Source: Desulfosarcinaceae bacterium (GTDB taxonomy: Bacteria; Desulfobacterota; Desulfobacteria; Desulfobacterales; Desulfosarcinaceae). Taken from it: a DNA stretch of 64,000 nt. A program made the position numbers and the translations under genes. Location: positions 16,569-80,568 of the forward strand of contig JASJCL010000011.1 of NCBI GenBank assembly GCA_030066015.1, in the 5' to 3' direction. The notes beneath the pieces are model-generated. The model searched no databases and was not told the DNA's origin. It worked only from the letters and a program-made list of their open reading frames with translations. Positions 1-8,552 of the stretch are shown in pieces; position 1 is the first letter of the stretch, and the number at the start of each line of letters is the position of its first letter.

Positions 1-329
1 ATGGGCTGCTTGTAGGCGACGATGGCGAGGGTTTCCAAGGCCGCCCGGCTCAGGCGCGAGGGGGGTGGCTTGAGCATCCGTCGGATATAGGCCTGACACT
101 CGGGGTGGGTCCGGAACTGATATCCGCCGGCGACCTCGTGCAGGCGAAAGCCGCGCCCCGGATTGTCAAATTCGCAGAGGAGTTCCTGAAGCGTCGAACG
201 AATCGCCTTGGCGTCGGCCTCTTCGATGATCTCAGCCAGCTTCTCGACGCTCAGAGGCTTATCGGCCACGAACAGCAGGCTCTCGATGATGGCTTTCAGG
301 TCCTCCATGGTACGCTGGTCCGATCCCAT
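1..329 (-). CDS. scpB: Segregation and condensation protein B, 3' end cut by window
   Basis: ScpB is the winged-helix subunit that, with ScpA, completes the bacterial Smc condensin. The reverse strand encodes about 109 residues before the window edge. The ScpB hallmark LSRAALETLAIVAYKQP lies at the cut end, preceded by an LKAIIESLLFVADKPLS helix. Two in-frame ATGs are possible, at 329 and 308. The second fits the usual family N-terminus (MEDLKAII) as well as the first does, and neither has a strong Shine-Dalgarno. The gene starts 28 bases after scpA stops and is clearly the next gene of the trpS-scpA-scpB run. The C-terminal half is outside the window. Confidence 0.9.
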   Translation of the reverse strand, partial: MGSDQRTMEDLKAIIESLLFVADKPLSVEKLAEIIEEADAKAIRSTLQELLCEFDNPGRGFRLHEVAGGYQFRTHPECQAYIRRMLKPPPSRLSRAALETLAIVAYKQP

Positions 330-357
330 TTGGTTTATGGTTGAGCTGCAATCTCTC

Positions 358-1080
358 TCAGGCATCCACGAAGAAGAGCCGGATGATGCCGCTTTGAGCG
401 TGCTGTGCCACCCGTAAGAGCGTGAGTTTGACCATTTCCAAAATCGCCAGAAAGGTGACGATCACCTCAGCGCGGGAGGGATTTGGGCTGAAGAGTTCAG
501 CGAAACTCAAGGAGCCTTTCTCTTCGAGCAGGTCGGTGAGTTCGCTGATTTTCTCCTTGACCGAGAACTTGTCGGTCTGCAGGTCCACCTTGTGCAATCC
601 ACCGCTGGCTTTTAGGACTTTCTGGAACGCGTCGATCAGTTCAAAGAGGCCTATCTTGATCAGCTCCTCCTCCTGACCACCGGCAAATTGTCCTTTTTCC
701 GCCGGTCTGGCGAAGGTCGCCTCACCCAGTAGAGGACGCTCGGCCAGCTGATCCGCCACGGACTTGATTTCAAGGTATTCCAGGAGCGGCCGGGCAATCT
801 CCAGGCGGGGATCCTCCAGCTCTTCATCCTCGTTGCCATGAACGGGCAGGAGGGTGCGGGATTTGATCTGCGCCAGGGTAGATGCCATCAACAGAAAATC
901 ACCGACGCTGTCCAGGTTCATCAGGCGGATCCACTCCACATACGCCAGGTATTGCTGGGTGATGCGGGCGATGGGGATATCGTGGATGTCCACCTCGTTC
1001 TTTTTGATGAGGTAGACCAGCAGGTCCATGGGACCCTCGAAAATATCGCTCAATTGAACCCGGTAGGCCTCGCTGCTCAT
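358..1080 (-). CDS. scpA: Segregation and condensation protein A
   Basis: ScpA is the kleisin that bridges the Smc heads and binds ScpB during chromosome compaction and segregation. The 240-residue length is normal for the family. The N-terminus carries the conserved FEGPMDLLVYLIKKNEVDI block (about residues 14-32) that contacts Smc. The C-terminus ends in a winged-helix segment (SRAEVIVTFLAILEMVKL) that would contact the other Smc head. The ATG at 1080 has GAGGA-type complementarity upstream. It lies 30 bases downstream of trpS and 28 bases upstream of scpB, so the three are probably co-transcribed. Confidence 0.95.
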   Translation of the reverse strand: MSSEAYRVQLSDIFEGPMDLLVYLIKKNEVDIHDIPIARITQQYLAYVEWIRLMNLDSVGDFLLMASTLAQIKSRTLLPVHGNEDEELEDPRLEIARPLLEYLEIKSVADQLAERPLLGEATFARPAEKGQFAGGQEEELIKIGLFELIDAFQKVLKASGGLHKVDLQTDKFSVKEKISELTDLLEEKGSLSFAELFSPNPSRAEVIVTFLAILEMVKLTLLRVAQHAQSGIIRLFFVDA

Positions 1081-1110
1081 GGCACCCGCATCCTCGCCGT
1101 AAGATGATGC

Positions 1111-2103
1111 CTAGAGGGTGATCTTCAAGGCGGCGCGCACCGCTGTCATGGTTTCGCGGGCGACATTGCGCGCCTTAGCGCTACCATCCTGAATCACCAC
1201 CTCCACGAGCTCCGGATGGGCCTCGTAGTGGCGTCGCCGTTCATACAGGGGCGCCATCGCCTGGATGAGGTAATCGGCCATTCGCTTTTTACACTCCACG
1301 CAGCCGATCTCGGCTTTCCGACACATTTTGTCAATTTCCGCCGACACCTTCTCGCCCGAATAGAGATTGTGGAAGGAAAACACGTTGCAAATGTCTGGAT
1401 TCCCAGGATCTTTGCGGCGCATGCGGTTGGGATCGGTGATCATCTGAGAGACTTTGCGGCTCACTTCTTCCGGTGGATCGGAGAGATAGATGGCATTGTT
1501 ATAGCTCTTGCTCATCTTGCGCCGGTCCATTCCCAAGATCTTGGGTGTCGGTGTCAGAATCGCCTCAGGTTCCGGAAAGACGTCGCCGTAGAGGAAGTTG
1601 AAGCGCCGGGCGATTTCGCGGGTGATCTCGACGTGCGGCACCTGGTCCACGCCCACTGGTACGGCGTTGGCACGGTAGATAATGATGTCCGCGGCTTGAA
1701 GAACGGGGTACCCTAAAAACCCGAATGTGGACAGATCCTTGTTCTGAATTTGGACGATCTGGTCCTTGTAGGTGGGGTTGCGTTCCAGCCAGGGAACCGG
1801 CGTGATCATGGACAGATAGAGAAACAATTCCGCGTGCTCGGGCACCAGCGACTGAACGAAAATGGTGCTCTTCTCCGGCGTGAGACCAGCACTGAGCCAG
1901 TCGATGACCATTTCGCGAACATAGCCGGTAATCTTGCTGGTGTCTTCGTAGTCGCTCGTCAGGGCATGCCAGTCGGCAATGAAAAAGTGACAATCGTATT
2001 GATCCTGCATGGAGACCCAGTTGGCCAGAGCCCCATGGTAGTTCCCAAGATGAAGGGGGCCGGTGGGCCGCATTCCGCTCAAGACACGCTTTTTTTCTGT
2101 CAT
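1111..2103 (-). CDS. trpS: Tryptophanyl-tRNA synthetase
   Basis: This class I aminoacyl-tRNA synthetase charges tRNA-Trp. The protein is 330 residues, as expected for a compact bacterial TrpRS. The HIGH-type signature is PTGPLHLGN (residues 13-21) and the second catalytic signature is KMSKS (196-200). An open frame extends to 2157, but the start at 2103 is preferred because GAGGAG sits directly upstream and the family begins just before the RPTG motif. The C-terminus has the EIGCVECKKRMAD segment typical of one TrpRS subgroup. It heads a run with scpA and scpB. No leader peptide or T-box was seen upstream. Confidence 0.96.
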   Translation of the reverse strand: MTEKKRVLSGMRPTGPLHLGNYHGALANWVSMQDQYDCHFFIADWHALTSDYEDTSKITGYVREMVIDWLSAGLTPEKSTIFVQSLVPEHAELFLYLSMITPVPWLERNPTYKDQIVQIQNKDLSTFGFLGYPVLQAADIIIYRANAVPVGVDQVPHVEITREIARRFNFLYGDVFPEPEAILTPTPKILGMDRRKMSKSYNNAIYLSDPPEEVSRKVSQMITDPNRMRRKDPGNPDICNVFSFHNLYSGEKVSAEIDKMCRKAEIGCVECKKRMADYLIQAMAPLYERRRHYEAHPELVEVVIQDGSAKARNVARETMTAVRAALKITL

Positions 2104-2268
2104 GAATCGCTCCTCAACCTGATGGTGGCCGGGCATATACGGTCTAGACTCGATCAAAACACGGTATGATATAGAGGGGGCTGGTCAGAATCAAGTGATT
2201 TGTCCCATCAATCCCGCATGCCGGACTGAGGGTTCTGTTTCGCCGACGATCCCGGGATTGACCATGGA

Positions 2269-4953
2269 CTAGCGGGCTTTTTTGAGGTGTTTCTTGGCCA
2301 GGCGCCGGAGCAGATTTCGCTCCTGCTGGGCACCCTTGATACGGCCATCTAAGAGAGACTCCCGCACGGCCGCCAGTATCTGACGGTAGGCGGGGCCTGC
2401 GGGCAGGCCGAGTGCTTTCAGATCCCTGCCAGTGACGGAAAGCGTGATATGCCGCAAATTGGTAAAATAATGAGAAATGGCCCGTTTGACACGGTCCTGG
2501 TTGGTGGCCGCCATCATATAGAGAATCAGCTCGGTGCGAAAGTCATTGAGGGCCTTGTCCATGTAGCTGTTGGTAAGTCTGCGTCGATGGTGCAGCCGAT
2601 AGAGGCAGTGGTCGGCCGCTTCGCGCCCCCTGCAGAAGGCTTGTACATGGCGGGGCGCTAGCTCCAAACGATGTCCGATCTCCATTGCCGTATCCAGGGG
2701 CGAGGGGCGCGTCAACACCATGAAGTAGACAGCCCACTTTAGATAGGGCTCCTCGATGAAGAGCAACTCGCGCCAGGCGATTACGCGCTGGGTTGCCTCC
2801 AGTTGCGAGATCATGGCCTTGTCCAGTACGAGAGAGGGGTGGATGACTTGGAGCAGGTTGAGCTCGGCCATGCGGGTTAGCGCCGGCACTGGGTTCACCT
2901 CCTCCAGAATTTGGCGCAACTCCCCGAAAACACGACGACCGCCGAGGCGTTTGAAAAAGTTGTGCCGAACGGCGTTGTTGATCAGGCCGATGGTCAGCCG
3001 GCCGATACTGAATCCGAAGCGTTGCTCGAAGCGGATGGCGCGAAACACCCGTGTGGGATCCTCCACGAAACTGAGGTTGTGCAGAACGCGGATGGCCTTG
3101 TCCTTGATGTCCTTCTGCGCCGAGAAGAAGTCGATCAGACGACCCAACCGGTCGGGGTTGAGTTGGATGGCCAGGGTGTTGATGGTGAAATCACGCCGGT
3201 AGAGGTCGAGTTTGATGGAGCTCATCTCCACATCGGGAAGGGCCGCCGGGAATTTGTACGATTCGGTGCGGGCGCTGGCCACATCGATTTTGAATCCGTC
3301 TTCCATGATGATGACGGCGGTGCCGAACTTATGGTAGGCGTGGATACGGGCCCCTCGCCGTTTGGCGTAGGTACGGGCAAAAGCGATCCCGTCACCCTCA
3401 ATCACGATATCGATATCTTCATTGGACCGATAGAGAAACAGGTCGCGCACAAATCCGCCCACCACATAGGCCTTGGCATCGATCTCAGCAGCCGTTTTAC
3501 CCAAGTCTTCCAGTAGCCGCATTAGATGCTGCGGCAGCCGTTCGCGCATGAAATTCAGCACATAGCGTGTCCGGGCCTGCAATTCTCTCTTGGTTGGATC
3601 TGGCGGTAGCAGGTGGTCCATTGGCTGCTGGTGAACAAGGGTGTTGAGCAGGTCGGTCCGGGTAATCACGCCGAGTACGCTTTCGCCGTTGACGACGGGC
3701 AGGAGGCGCTGCTTGTTTTCGATGATCTTGTTCTGAATCTCCACCAGGTCCGCATCGGGGGAAACGGATTCCAGCTCAGTGGTCGTATATTCACTGACCG
3801 GCACATGGCCCAATTGATGATAGATGGCCTTCTCGATCACCTGGCGGGTGATATATCCCGCCATGCCGGGCGGCGGCAGGTCGGTGCCGGTGACCAACAG
3901 TGCGTTGATGTTGTAACGTGTCAGCATCTGTTTGGCCGCTTCGCACGATAAACCCTCATCCACGCTGATGGCCGGCTCCGACATGAGGTGGCGGGCCTGG
4001 CGCCGGGAGCGAATGTTGGCCTGCAGGAGTTTGAAAAGCTCTTGCTCTGCCTGGGCAAGCGTCCGGTCCTTGATGGAGGCAGACGCCGCGTAGGGGTGCC
4101 CGCCGCCGCCCATGGCCGTTACGATGGCGCCCGCATCCACATCCCGAATTCGACTGCGTGCCACCAACTGGATTTTATTGTCCATCAGCGCCAATACGAA
4201 AATGGCGTTGATGTTCTCCATCTTCACCATCTTGTGCACCAAGAAGGCCAAATCGGGGACGTAATTATCCACCGACAGGCGCGCCACGACAACGTCCACA
4301 CCGTTGATGTCATAGTGCCGCGCGGCCTGAATAAGGTCGTTGAGCAAACCCACCTGCTCAGGGCTGATCTCTCGGGTTATCATCCCGGCGACGGTGTTGA
4401 GATTGGCCCCTTTTGAGACCAAATAGGCGGCCGCCTGAAAATCCCGGGCGGTGGTGGATGGGAAAGTAAAGGAGCCTGTGTCCTCATAAATTCCCAGGCA
4501 CATGATGGTGGCCTCTTCGGCCGTGATGGCAAGCCGCTTTTTCTGAATCAACTCGGTCAGGATGGTGACCGTAGCGCCGGTCAGGTCCAGTACTTCGTAT
4601 TGGCCTCTGATGTCATCGTGCTTTGAAGGGTGGTGATCGTAGATGTGGATTTCCAACCCCGGTAGTTCCAAAAGATCGGCCACGGCGCCGATGCGGTCGG
4701 CCCGGCGGGTATCCACCAACACCAGGCGTTTCAATTGGGAGGCATCGAGTTTTTTCAGGTCCACCATATTGTACAGGTACACCATTGACTGAATGAAGAA
4801 ATTGCGAAGATTGCGCTCCTGAGAACCGGGAAACACAACGACGGCTTGAGGATAGAGTTTTTGTGCCGCCAGCATCGATGCCAGCGCATCGAAATCTGCG
4901 TTGATGTGCGTCGTGATAAGGGTGTGTGTTTTTTCGGAGGTTGGGCGGTTCAA
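2269..4953 (-). CDS. DHH phosphoesterase / CBS pair / tRNA nucleotidyltransferase fusion
   Basis: This 894-residue multidomain protein combines four modules. Residues 10-300 form a DHH/DHHA1 phosphoesterase: THINADFDALAS (15-26), DTRRADRIGA (81-90), DHH (106-108) and GGGGHPYAA (282-290). Residues 320-440 hold two CBS domains, which usually sense adenine nucleotides. From about 490 comes a class II poly(A) polymerase/CCA-adding head with VVGGFVRD (497-504) and the metal-binding DID (513-515). It continues with RRDFTINTLA and EDPTRVFRAIRFEQRFGF and ends in an RNA-binding C-terminus. Such fusions are known in Desulfobacterota and probably add A (or CCA) to tRNA 3' ends. The role of the DHH part is unproven. 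The start is TTG (4953), because no in-frame ATG lies nearby and a TGA precedes it. It stops 165 bases upstream of trpS on the same strand. Confidence 0.9.
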   Translation of the reverse strand: MNRPTSEKTHTLITTHINADFDALASMLAAQKLYPQAVVVFPGSQERNLRNFFIQSMVYLYNMVDLKKLDASQLKRLVLVDTRRADRIGAVADLLELPGLEIHIYDHHPSKHDDIRGQYEVLDLTGATVTILTELIQKKRLAITAEEATIMCLGIYEDTGSFTFPSTTARDFQAAAYLVSKGANLNTVAGMITREISPEQVGLLNDLIQAARHYDINGVDVVVARLSVDNYVPDLAFLVHKMVKMENINAIFVLALMDNKIQLVARSRIRDVDAGAIVTAMGGGGHPYAASASIKDRTLAQAEQELFKLLQANIRSRRQARHLMSEPAISVDEGLSCEAAKQMLTRYNINALLVTGTDLPPPGMAGYITRQVIEKAIYHQLGHVPVSEYTTTELESVSPDADLVEIQNKIIENKQRLLPVVNGESVLGVITRTDLLNTLVHQQPMDHLLPPDPTKRELQARTRYVLNFMRERLPQHLMRLLEDLGKTAAEIDAKAYVVGGFVRDLFLYRSNEDIDIVIEGDGIAFARTYAKRRGARIHAYHKFGTAVIIMEDGFKIDVASARTESYKFPAALPDVEMSSIKLDLYRRDFTINTLAIQLNPDRLGRLIDFFSAQKDIKDKAIRVLHNLSFVEDPTRVFRAIRFEQRFGFSIGRLTIGLINNAVRHNFFKRLGGRRVFGELRQILEEVNPVPALTRMAELNLLQVIHPSLVLDKAMISQLEATQRVIAWRELLFIEEPYLKWAVYFMVLTRPSPLDTAMEIGHRLELAPRHVQAFCRGREAADHCLYRLHHRRRLTNSYMDKALNDFRTELILYMMAATNQDRVKRAISHYFTNLRHITLSVTGRDLKALGLPAGPAYRQILAAVRESLLDGRIKGAQQERNLLRRLAKKHLKKAR

Positions 4954-5584
4954 ATTTTTCTCATCTCTTCATCCGGTTACGGTGGATGGCAGATTCGCTT
5001 GGTGGTCGGCGGGCTAAAAATCGACCACTTTTACACAAGAAAACTTAATAAAATTGATAAACTGACGATTTAGGATACGACAGTATCACGACATCTCTGT
5101 TGCCGTAAACCGATATGCGCTTCACCGGATCTGTCAAACAGCGGCGGTTTCTTTCGGTTTTCCACTCTTGGTGCGGAAAATGCAGCGGATAAGCCGGATA
5201 CGATTCTGGTGGCGGAAAACAGCTGTCCCAGCCGACCCCATCACTATCGCCCATGAATATACTGGTTGTTGATTGAAACGCTTTATGCTACTAAAATCAC
5301 GAAAAAAATATCAAGCCCATGATCTCCACGGGCTTGCGGACGTGCCAACGATCGCCCATCAACCTTGCGTTAGCAGACTCGTCTACCCGAGACGCCTCCG
5401 CATTCCTTTTTATGCAACCTGGATCATCGCTGCGATTATGACGCTATCCCAGTTCGGGATTCGTACGCATGCGGTACGCCTGCGCTAAATCAGGTGTGGA
5501 TGGGGTCGGTCTACATATTTTCAACCAACGGCCTGTCGGCGGCAGGACGCCCTGACAATTCCTTTGTGACCAAGGGGGAGTAGA
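4954..5584. other. Intergenic region between divergent genes, no gene recognised
   Basis: About 630 bases separate the minus-strand DHH/CBS fusion from plus-strand pilC. Short frames exist on both strands, but none has a ribosome binding site plus a protein I recognise. The region is AT-richer near 5030-5090, which is plausible for the promoters of both divergent genes, but I could not pick a convincing -35/-10 pair. A loose sigma-54-like match (TGG 5169-5171, TGC 5181-5183, correct spacing) lies about 400 bases ahead of pilC. Confidence 0.5.
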
Positions 5585-6793
5585 ATGCCGGTCTACCTGT
5601 GGGAAGGTAAAAACAAAAACAATCTGGTTCAGAAGGGTGAACTCGATGCGCCTAACGAAGAGGCGGTTCGCGCCCACCTCGGTCGTGCACGCATCACCGT
5701 GACGAAAGTCAAAAAGAAACCCAAAGACCTGTTTGAGAACGTCGCTTTTCTGCAGCCACCGGTGAAGGAGAAGGACGTTATCCTCTTCGCGCGGCAGTTC
5801 TCGACCATGATCGATGCTGGGCTGCCCATTATTCAGTGCCTCGATATCCTGCATTCCCAGCAGGAGAATAAAACCTTCAAGGTAATGCTCAAGGAGATCA
5901 AGGAATCGGTTGAAAGTGGTGCGACACTCGCCGACTCTCTTAAAAAGTATCCCAAGCACTTCGACGACCTCTTCGTCAATATGATCGCCGCGGGTGAGGC
6001 CGGTGGTATTCTCGATACCATCCTCCGGCGCCTGGCGGCCTATATGGAAAAAGCGGCCAAGCTGAAAAGCCAGGTCAAGGGCGCCATGACCTACCCGGTA
6101 GTGACCATGATCATTGCCGTCATCGTGGTGGCCGTCATCCTGGTATTCGTCATCCCCGTTTTTCAGGAGATGTTCGCGGATTTCGGCGGGGATCTGCCGG
6201 GTCCCACCAAGATCGTCGTAGGGGCCAGCGATTTTGTGAAATCGAAAATCCTCTACATCATCATCGGTCTGATCATATTCGGGTTTGCTTTCAAAAAATA
6301 TTACGCCACCCAGAAGGGGCGCGAATCCGTCGATGCCATCATGCTCAAGTTGCCCGTCTTCGGCATCCTCATTCGCAAGGTCGCCGTGGCCAAATTCACG
6401 CGTACCATGGGCACCATGCTCTCCAGTGGTGTGGCTATTCTTGAAGCACTCGACATCGTAGCGAAAACGGCCGGCAACACCAGCATTGAAAAGGCGGTAT
6501 ATCATGTGCGCAGCGGTATCTCTGAAGGGCGCACAATGGCCGACCCGCTCATGGAAAGCGGCGTTTTTCCATCCATGGTGTGTCAGATGATCTCGGTGGG
6601 GGAATCCACCGGCGCCCTGGACGCCATGCTGGGAAAGATCGCCGACTTTTACGATGAGGAGGTGGATCAGGCCGTGGAAAATCTGACCTCCCTGATCGAG
6701 CCTTTCATGCTCGTTTTCCTCGGCACCGTCATCGGTGGGCTGGTCGTGGCCATGTATCTGCCGATCTTCAAGATGGCCGGCGCGATTTCATAA
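5585..6793 (+). CDS. pilC: Type IV pilus / type II secretion inner-membrane platform protein (PilC/GspF)
   Basis: This polytopic platform protein couples the cytoplasmic assembly ATPase to pilin or pseudopilin polymerisation. The 402 residues carry two T2SF domains in tandem. The first starts around ILFARQFSTMIDAGLPIIQC and the second around FTRTMGTMLSSGVAILEALD. They are separated by hydrophobic spans (about 170-195 and 220-240), with a last one at about 375-395. A strong ribosome site (AAGGGGGAG) precedes the ATG. The usual neighbours (pilB, pilT, pilin genes) are absent from this window, so it is an orphan here. It sits directly upstream of a PilS-like kinase, which favours a pilus role over secretion. 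Confidence 0.9.
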   Translation: MPVYLWEGKNKNNLVQKGELDAPNEEAVRAHLGRARITVTKVKKKPKDLFENVAFLQPPVKEKDVILFARQFSTMIDAGLPIIQCLDILHSQQENKTFKVMLKEIKESVESGATLADSLKKYPKHFDDLFVNMIAAGEAGGILDTILRRLAAYMEKAAKLKSQVKGAMTYPVVTMIIAVIVVAVILVFVIPVFQEMFADFGGDLPGPTKIVVGASDFVKSKILYIIIGLIIFGFAFKKYYATQKGRESVDAIMLKLPVFGILIRKVAVAKFTRTMGTMLSSGVAILEALDIVAKTAGNTSIEKAVYHVRSGISEGRTMADPLMESGVFPSMVCQMISVGESTGALDAMLGKIADFYDEEVDQAVENLTSLIEPFMLVFLGTVIGGLVVAMYLPIFKMAGAIS

Positions 6794-6848
6794 CAGAGCT
6801 CGATAAAGCACAAGTATTTAAATTCACTTATTAATATATTCGTCTTCA

Positions 6849-6878
6849 ATGGATCCTTTGAAGGACACATTGATCCAT
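6849..6878 (+). repeat. Inverted repeat over alternative kinase start
   Basis: ATGGATC (6849-6855) and GATCCAT (6872-6878) form a perfect 7-bp inverted repeat with a 16-nt loop. The 5' arm is the upstream ATG of the kinase frame, and the 3' arm ends just ahead of the AAGGGA that serves the GTG at 6891. It may be a small RNA hairpin affecting start choice, or coincidence. Confidence 0.4.
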
Positions 6879-6890
6879 CGAAGGGAACGC

Positions 6891-8291
6891 GTGAATCAGC
6901 ACAGCCCACCGGTCGCCAAGCCACTCGCGTCGAAACGGGAGAGGGATTCCCGTGGCGTCGAATTGCGCAATCCCCTTAAGTGGCTGATGCTCTGCCGCCT
7001 GCTGTTTTGTAGCTTCCTGCTGGGGTCCACCATCTTACTGCAGGTGCGCTTCAGCCCTTCCCTCACCACCGCGCCCCTGCTAGTGCTCTACGTCCTTACC
7101 AGCATCATCTTTCTGCTGACCGCTATTTACGCCGTTTCGCTGGCAAAGGTCCGACGCCTCCGACGATTTGCCGGGCTTCAGGTGGCCGTCGATACCCTCA
7201 TCGTTTCGTTGATCCTATTTGTCACCGGCGGTTTCTTCAGCGTTTTTTCGTTTCTCTATCTCATCGTCATCGTATACGGCACCATTCTCCTCGGCCCCAG
7301 AGGCGGTCGCTGGTTAGCGGCCGGCTGTTGCCTGCAGTACATCTGCATGGTCGCTGTCGGATATCAGGGCTGGCTGTTGCCGCCAGCTATCGATCCCGAG
7401 TTGCAACGGCAGGCCATCAGTGGGTCGGTCATTCTATACCGCGTAACCGTGACCACCCTTGCTTGTTTCGGCGTCGCCTTTCTAAGTGGTCTTCTGGTGG
7501 ATAAGGCCAATCGTTCGCACCTCAAACTCATGGCCATGGAGGATCATGTAAAGCGGGTGGACCGTATGGCGGCCATCGGTGAGATGGCGGCTGGGCTTGC
7601 TCACGAAATTAAGAACCCACTCGCATCCCTGGGGGGTGCCATTCAGATGCTCAGGGAGGAGATACGCTATCAGCCCGAGCATGAACGTCTTATGCACATC
7701 GTCCTGCGTGAAACCGACCGTCTCAGCTCGCTTGTGAATAATTTTCTCATGTTCGCGAAGCCGACTCAGGGTCGCGTTGAATACGTGGCCTTAGACGGTG
7801 CTGTCAGAGAAACCTTGGCTCTGTTCGAGAAGGACAAAGCCATTTTCGGCAAAGTGTCTATCCATCAGTCCCTTACGGCCGATGTCTGGGTGGAGATCGA
7901 TCCGGTCCATCTCAGGCAAGTGCTTTGGAACCTACTACTCAATGCTGCCGAGGCGGTGTCCGCCACATCGGCTCCCCGTCATGCTTCCAGTGGTGAGACG
8001 ATCAATCGCGCCATGCATCACCAATCGGGCCTGATCGATGTTCAGATGAAGACCCCCGGCGAAGATGAGGTGGTCCTTAGCATCGAGGACAATGGCGAGG
8101 GGATGTCCAAGGAAACCGTCGCAACCATTTTCGACCCCTTTTTTACCACCAAGCCGGAAGGCACTGGTTTGGGGCTCTCCATCGTTCACCGTATCCTTGA
8201 ATCCTACCAAGCGCCCTTGGATGTTTATTCCCGTCCCGGACAAGGCAGTCGATTCAGCATTTCGTTCCGGAGGACGCAGGCACCCGCCTAA
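6891..8291 (+). CDS. Membrane-bound sensor histidine kinase, PilS/NtrB type
   Basis: This two-component kinase probably phosphorylates an NtrC-family response regulator. Five or six hydrophobic segments in the first 210 residues form the input domain, followed by HisKA with the phospho-acceptor His in LAHEIKNPL (about residue 238). The HATPase block has QVLWNLLLNAAEA, DNGEGMS, FDPFFTTKPEGTGLGLS. This layout (TM input, no HAMP, NtrB-like catalytic part) is that of PilS. GTG at 6891 is preferred because AAGGGA precedes it. An ATG at 6849 in the same frame has no ribosome site. No response regulator gene follows, so the partner must be elsewhere. The downstream locus has a sigma-54 promoter, which such a system could control (inference). 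Confidence 0.88.
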   Translation: MNQHSPPVAKPLASKRERDSRGVELRNPLKWLMLCRLLFCSFLLGSTILLQVRFSPSLTTAPLLVLYVLTSIIFLLTAIYAVSLAKVRRLRRFAGLQVAVDTLIVSLILFVTGGFFSVFSFLYLIVIVYGTILLGPRGGRWLAAGCCLQYICMVAVGYQGWLLPPAIDPELQRQAISGSVILYRVTVTTLACFGVAFLSGLLVDKANRSHLKLMAMEDHVKRVDRMAAIGEMAAGLAHEIKNPLASLGGAIQMLREEIRYQPEHERLMHIVLRETDRLSSLVNNFLMFAKPTQGRVEYVALDGAVRETLALFEKDKAIFGKVSIHQSLTADVWVEIDPVHLRQVLWNLLLNAAEAVSATSAPRHASSGETINRAMHHQSGLIDVQMKTPGEDEVVLSIEDNGEGMSKETVATIFDPFFTTKPEGTGLGLSIVHRILESYQAPLDVYSRPGQGSRFSISFRRTQAPA

Positions 8292-8340
8292 CCGCCGACC
8301 ACGCCAATTTCACTGATTTGCACAAAGCTGTACTCTCTAG

Positions 8341-8356
8341 TTGCACAGAGGTGCAA
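8341..8356. promoter_or_regulatory. Candidate enhancer (NtrC-family activator) palindrome
   Basis: TTGCACAGAGGTGCAA is a perfect 6-4-6 inverted repeat resembling NtrC-type sites (TGCAC...GTGCA). A further TTGCAC half-site lies at 8328-8333. Its centre is about 120-130 bases upstream of the sigma-54 -24/-12 element, the usual distance for an enhancer. It lies beyond the kinase stop codon. A weak terminator is the alternative reading, but only TCTT follows the stem. Confidence 0.5.
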
Positions 8357-8470
8357 TCTTAGGAGATCTGCAACCAGCTTTTGCGACACCCCTAATTTGG
8401 TGCGGCTTGCAGAGCCCTTAAACGCTACGCTCTCCTTCAATATTGTGTTTAAATTCATTATCTTATTTTT

Positions 8471-8486
8471 TGGCAAAGAGTTTGCA
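8471..8486 (+). promoter_or_regulatory. Sigma-54 promoter (-24/-12)
   Basis: TGGCAAAGAGTTTGCA matches the RpoN consensus TGGCACG-N4-TTGCW with GG (8472-8473) and GC (8484-8485) at exactly the required spacing. Only the two bases after TGGCA depart from consensus. Transcription would start near 8497, about 60 bases before the riboswitch core. Sigma-54 requires an ATP-dependent enhancer-binding activator, in line with the palindrome upstream. Confidence 0.78.
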
Positions 8487-8552
8487 TAGATATTGGCCGT
8501 TACCGGTCAGGTGGGACCGGCGTCTCAAGTTAACCGAATTTTCGATTCGCTT

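Noticed and set aside
2208..2261. 9-bp inverted repeat (TCAATCCCG / CGGGATTGA) between the DHH fusion and trpS
   Set aside because: The 36-nt loop and lack of a T-run make a terminator unlikely, and no other role is supported.
5169..5184. Sigma-54-like TGGTGCGGAAAATGCA ahead of pilC
   Set aside because: Spacing fits, but the -24 half departs from TGGCAC and the site is 400 bases from the gene. Too weak to annotate as a promoter.
5045..5254. 69-codon minus-strand frame upstream of the DHH/CBS fusion
   Set aside because: No ribosome site, no recognised family, and it lies in a likely promoter region.
5444..6505. 353-codon open frame on the minus strand opposite pilC
   Set aside because: It is antisense to a clear T2SF-domain protein, rich in His/Asp/Gly as typical of a shadow frame, and has no ribosome site.
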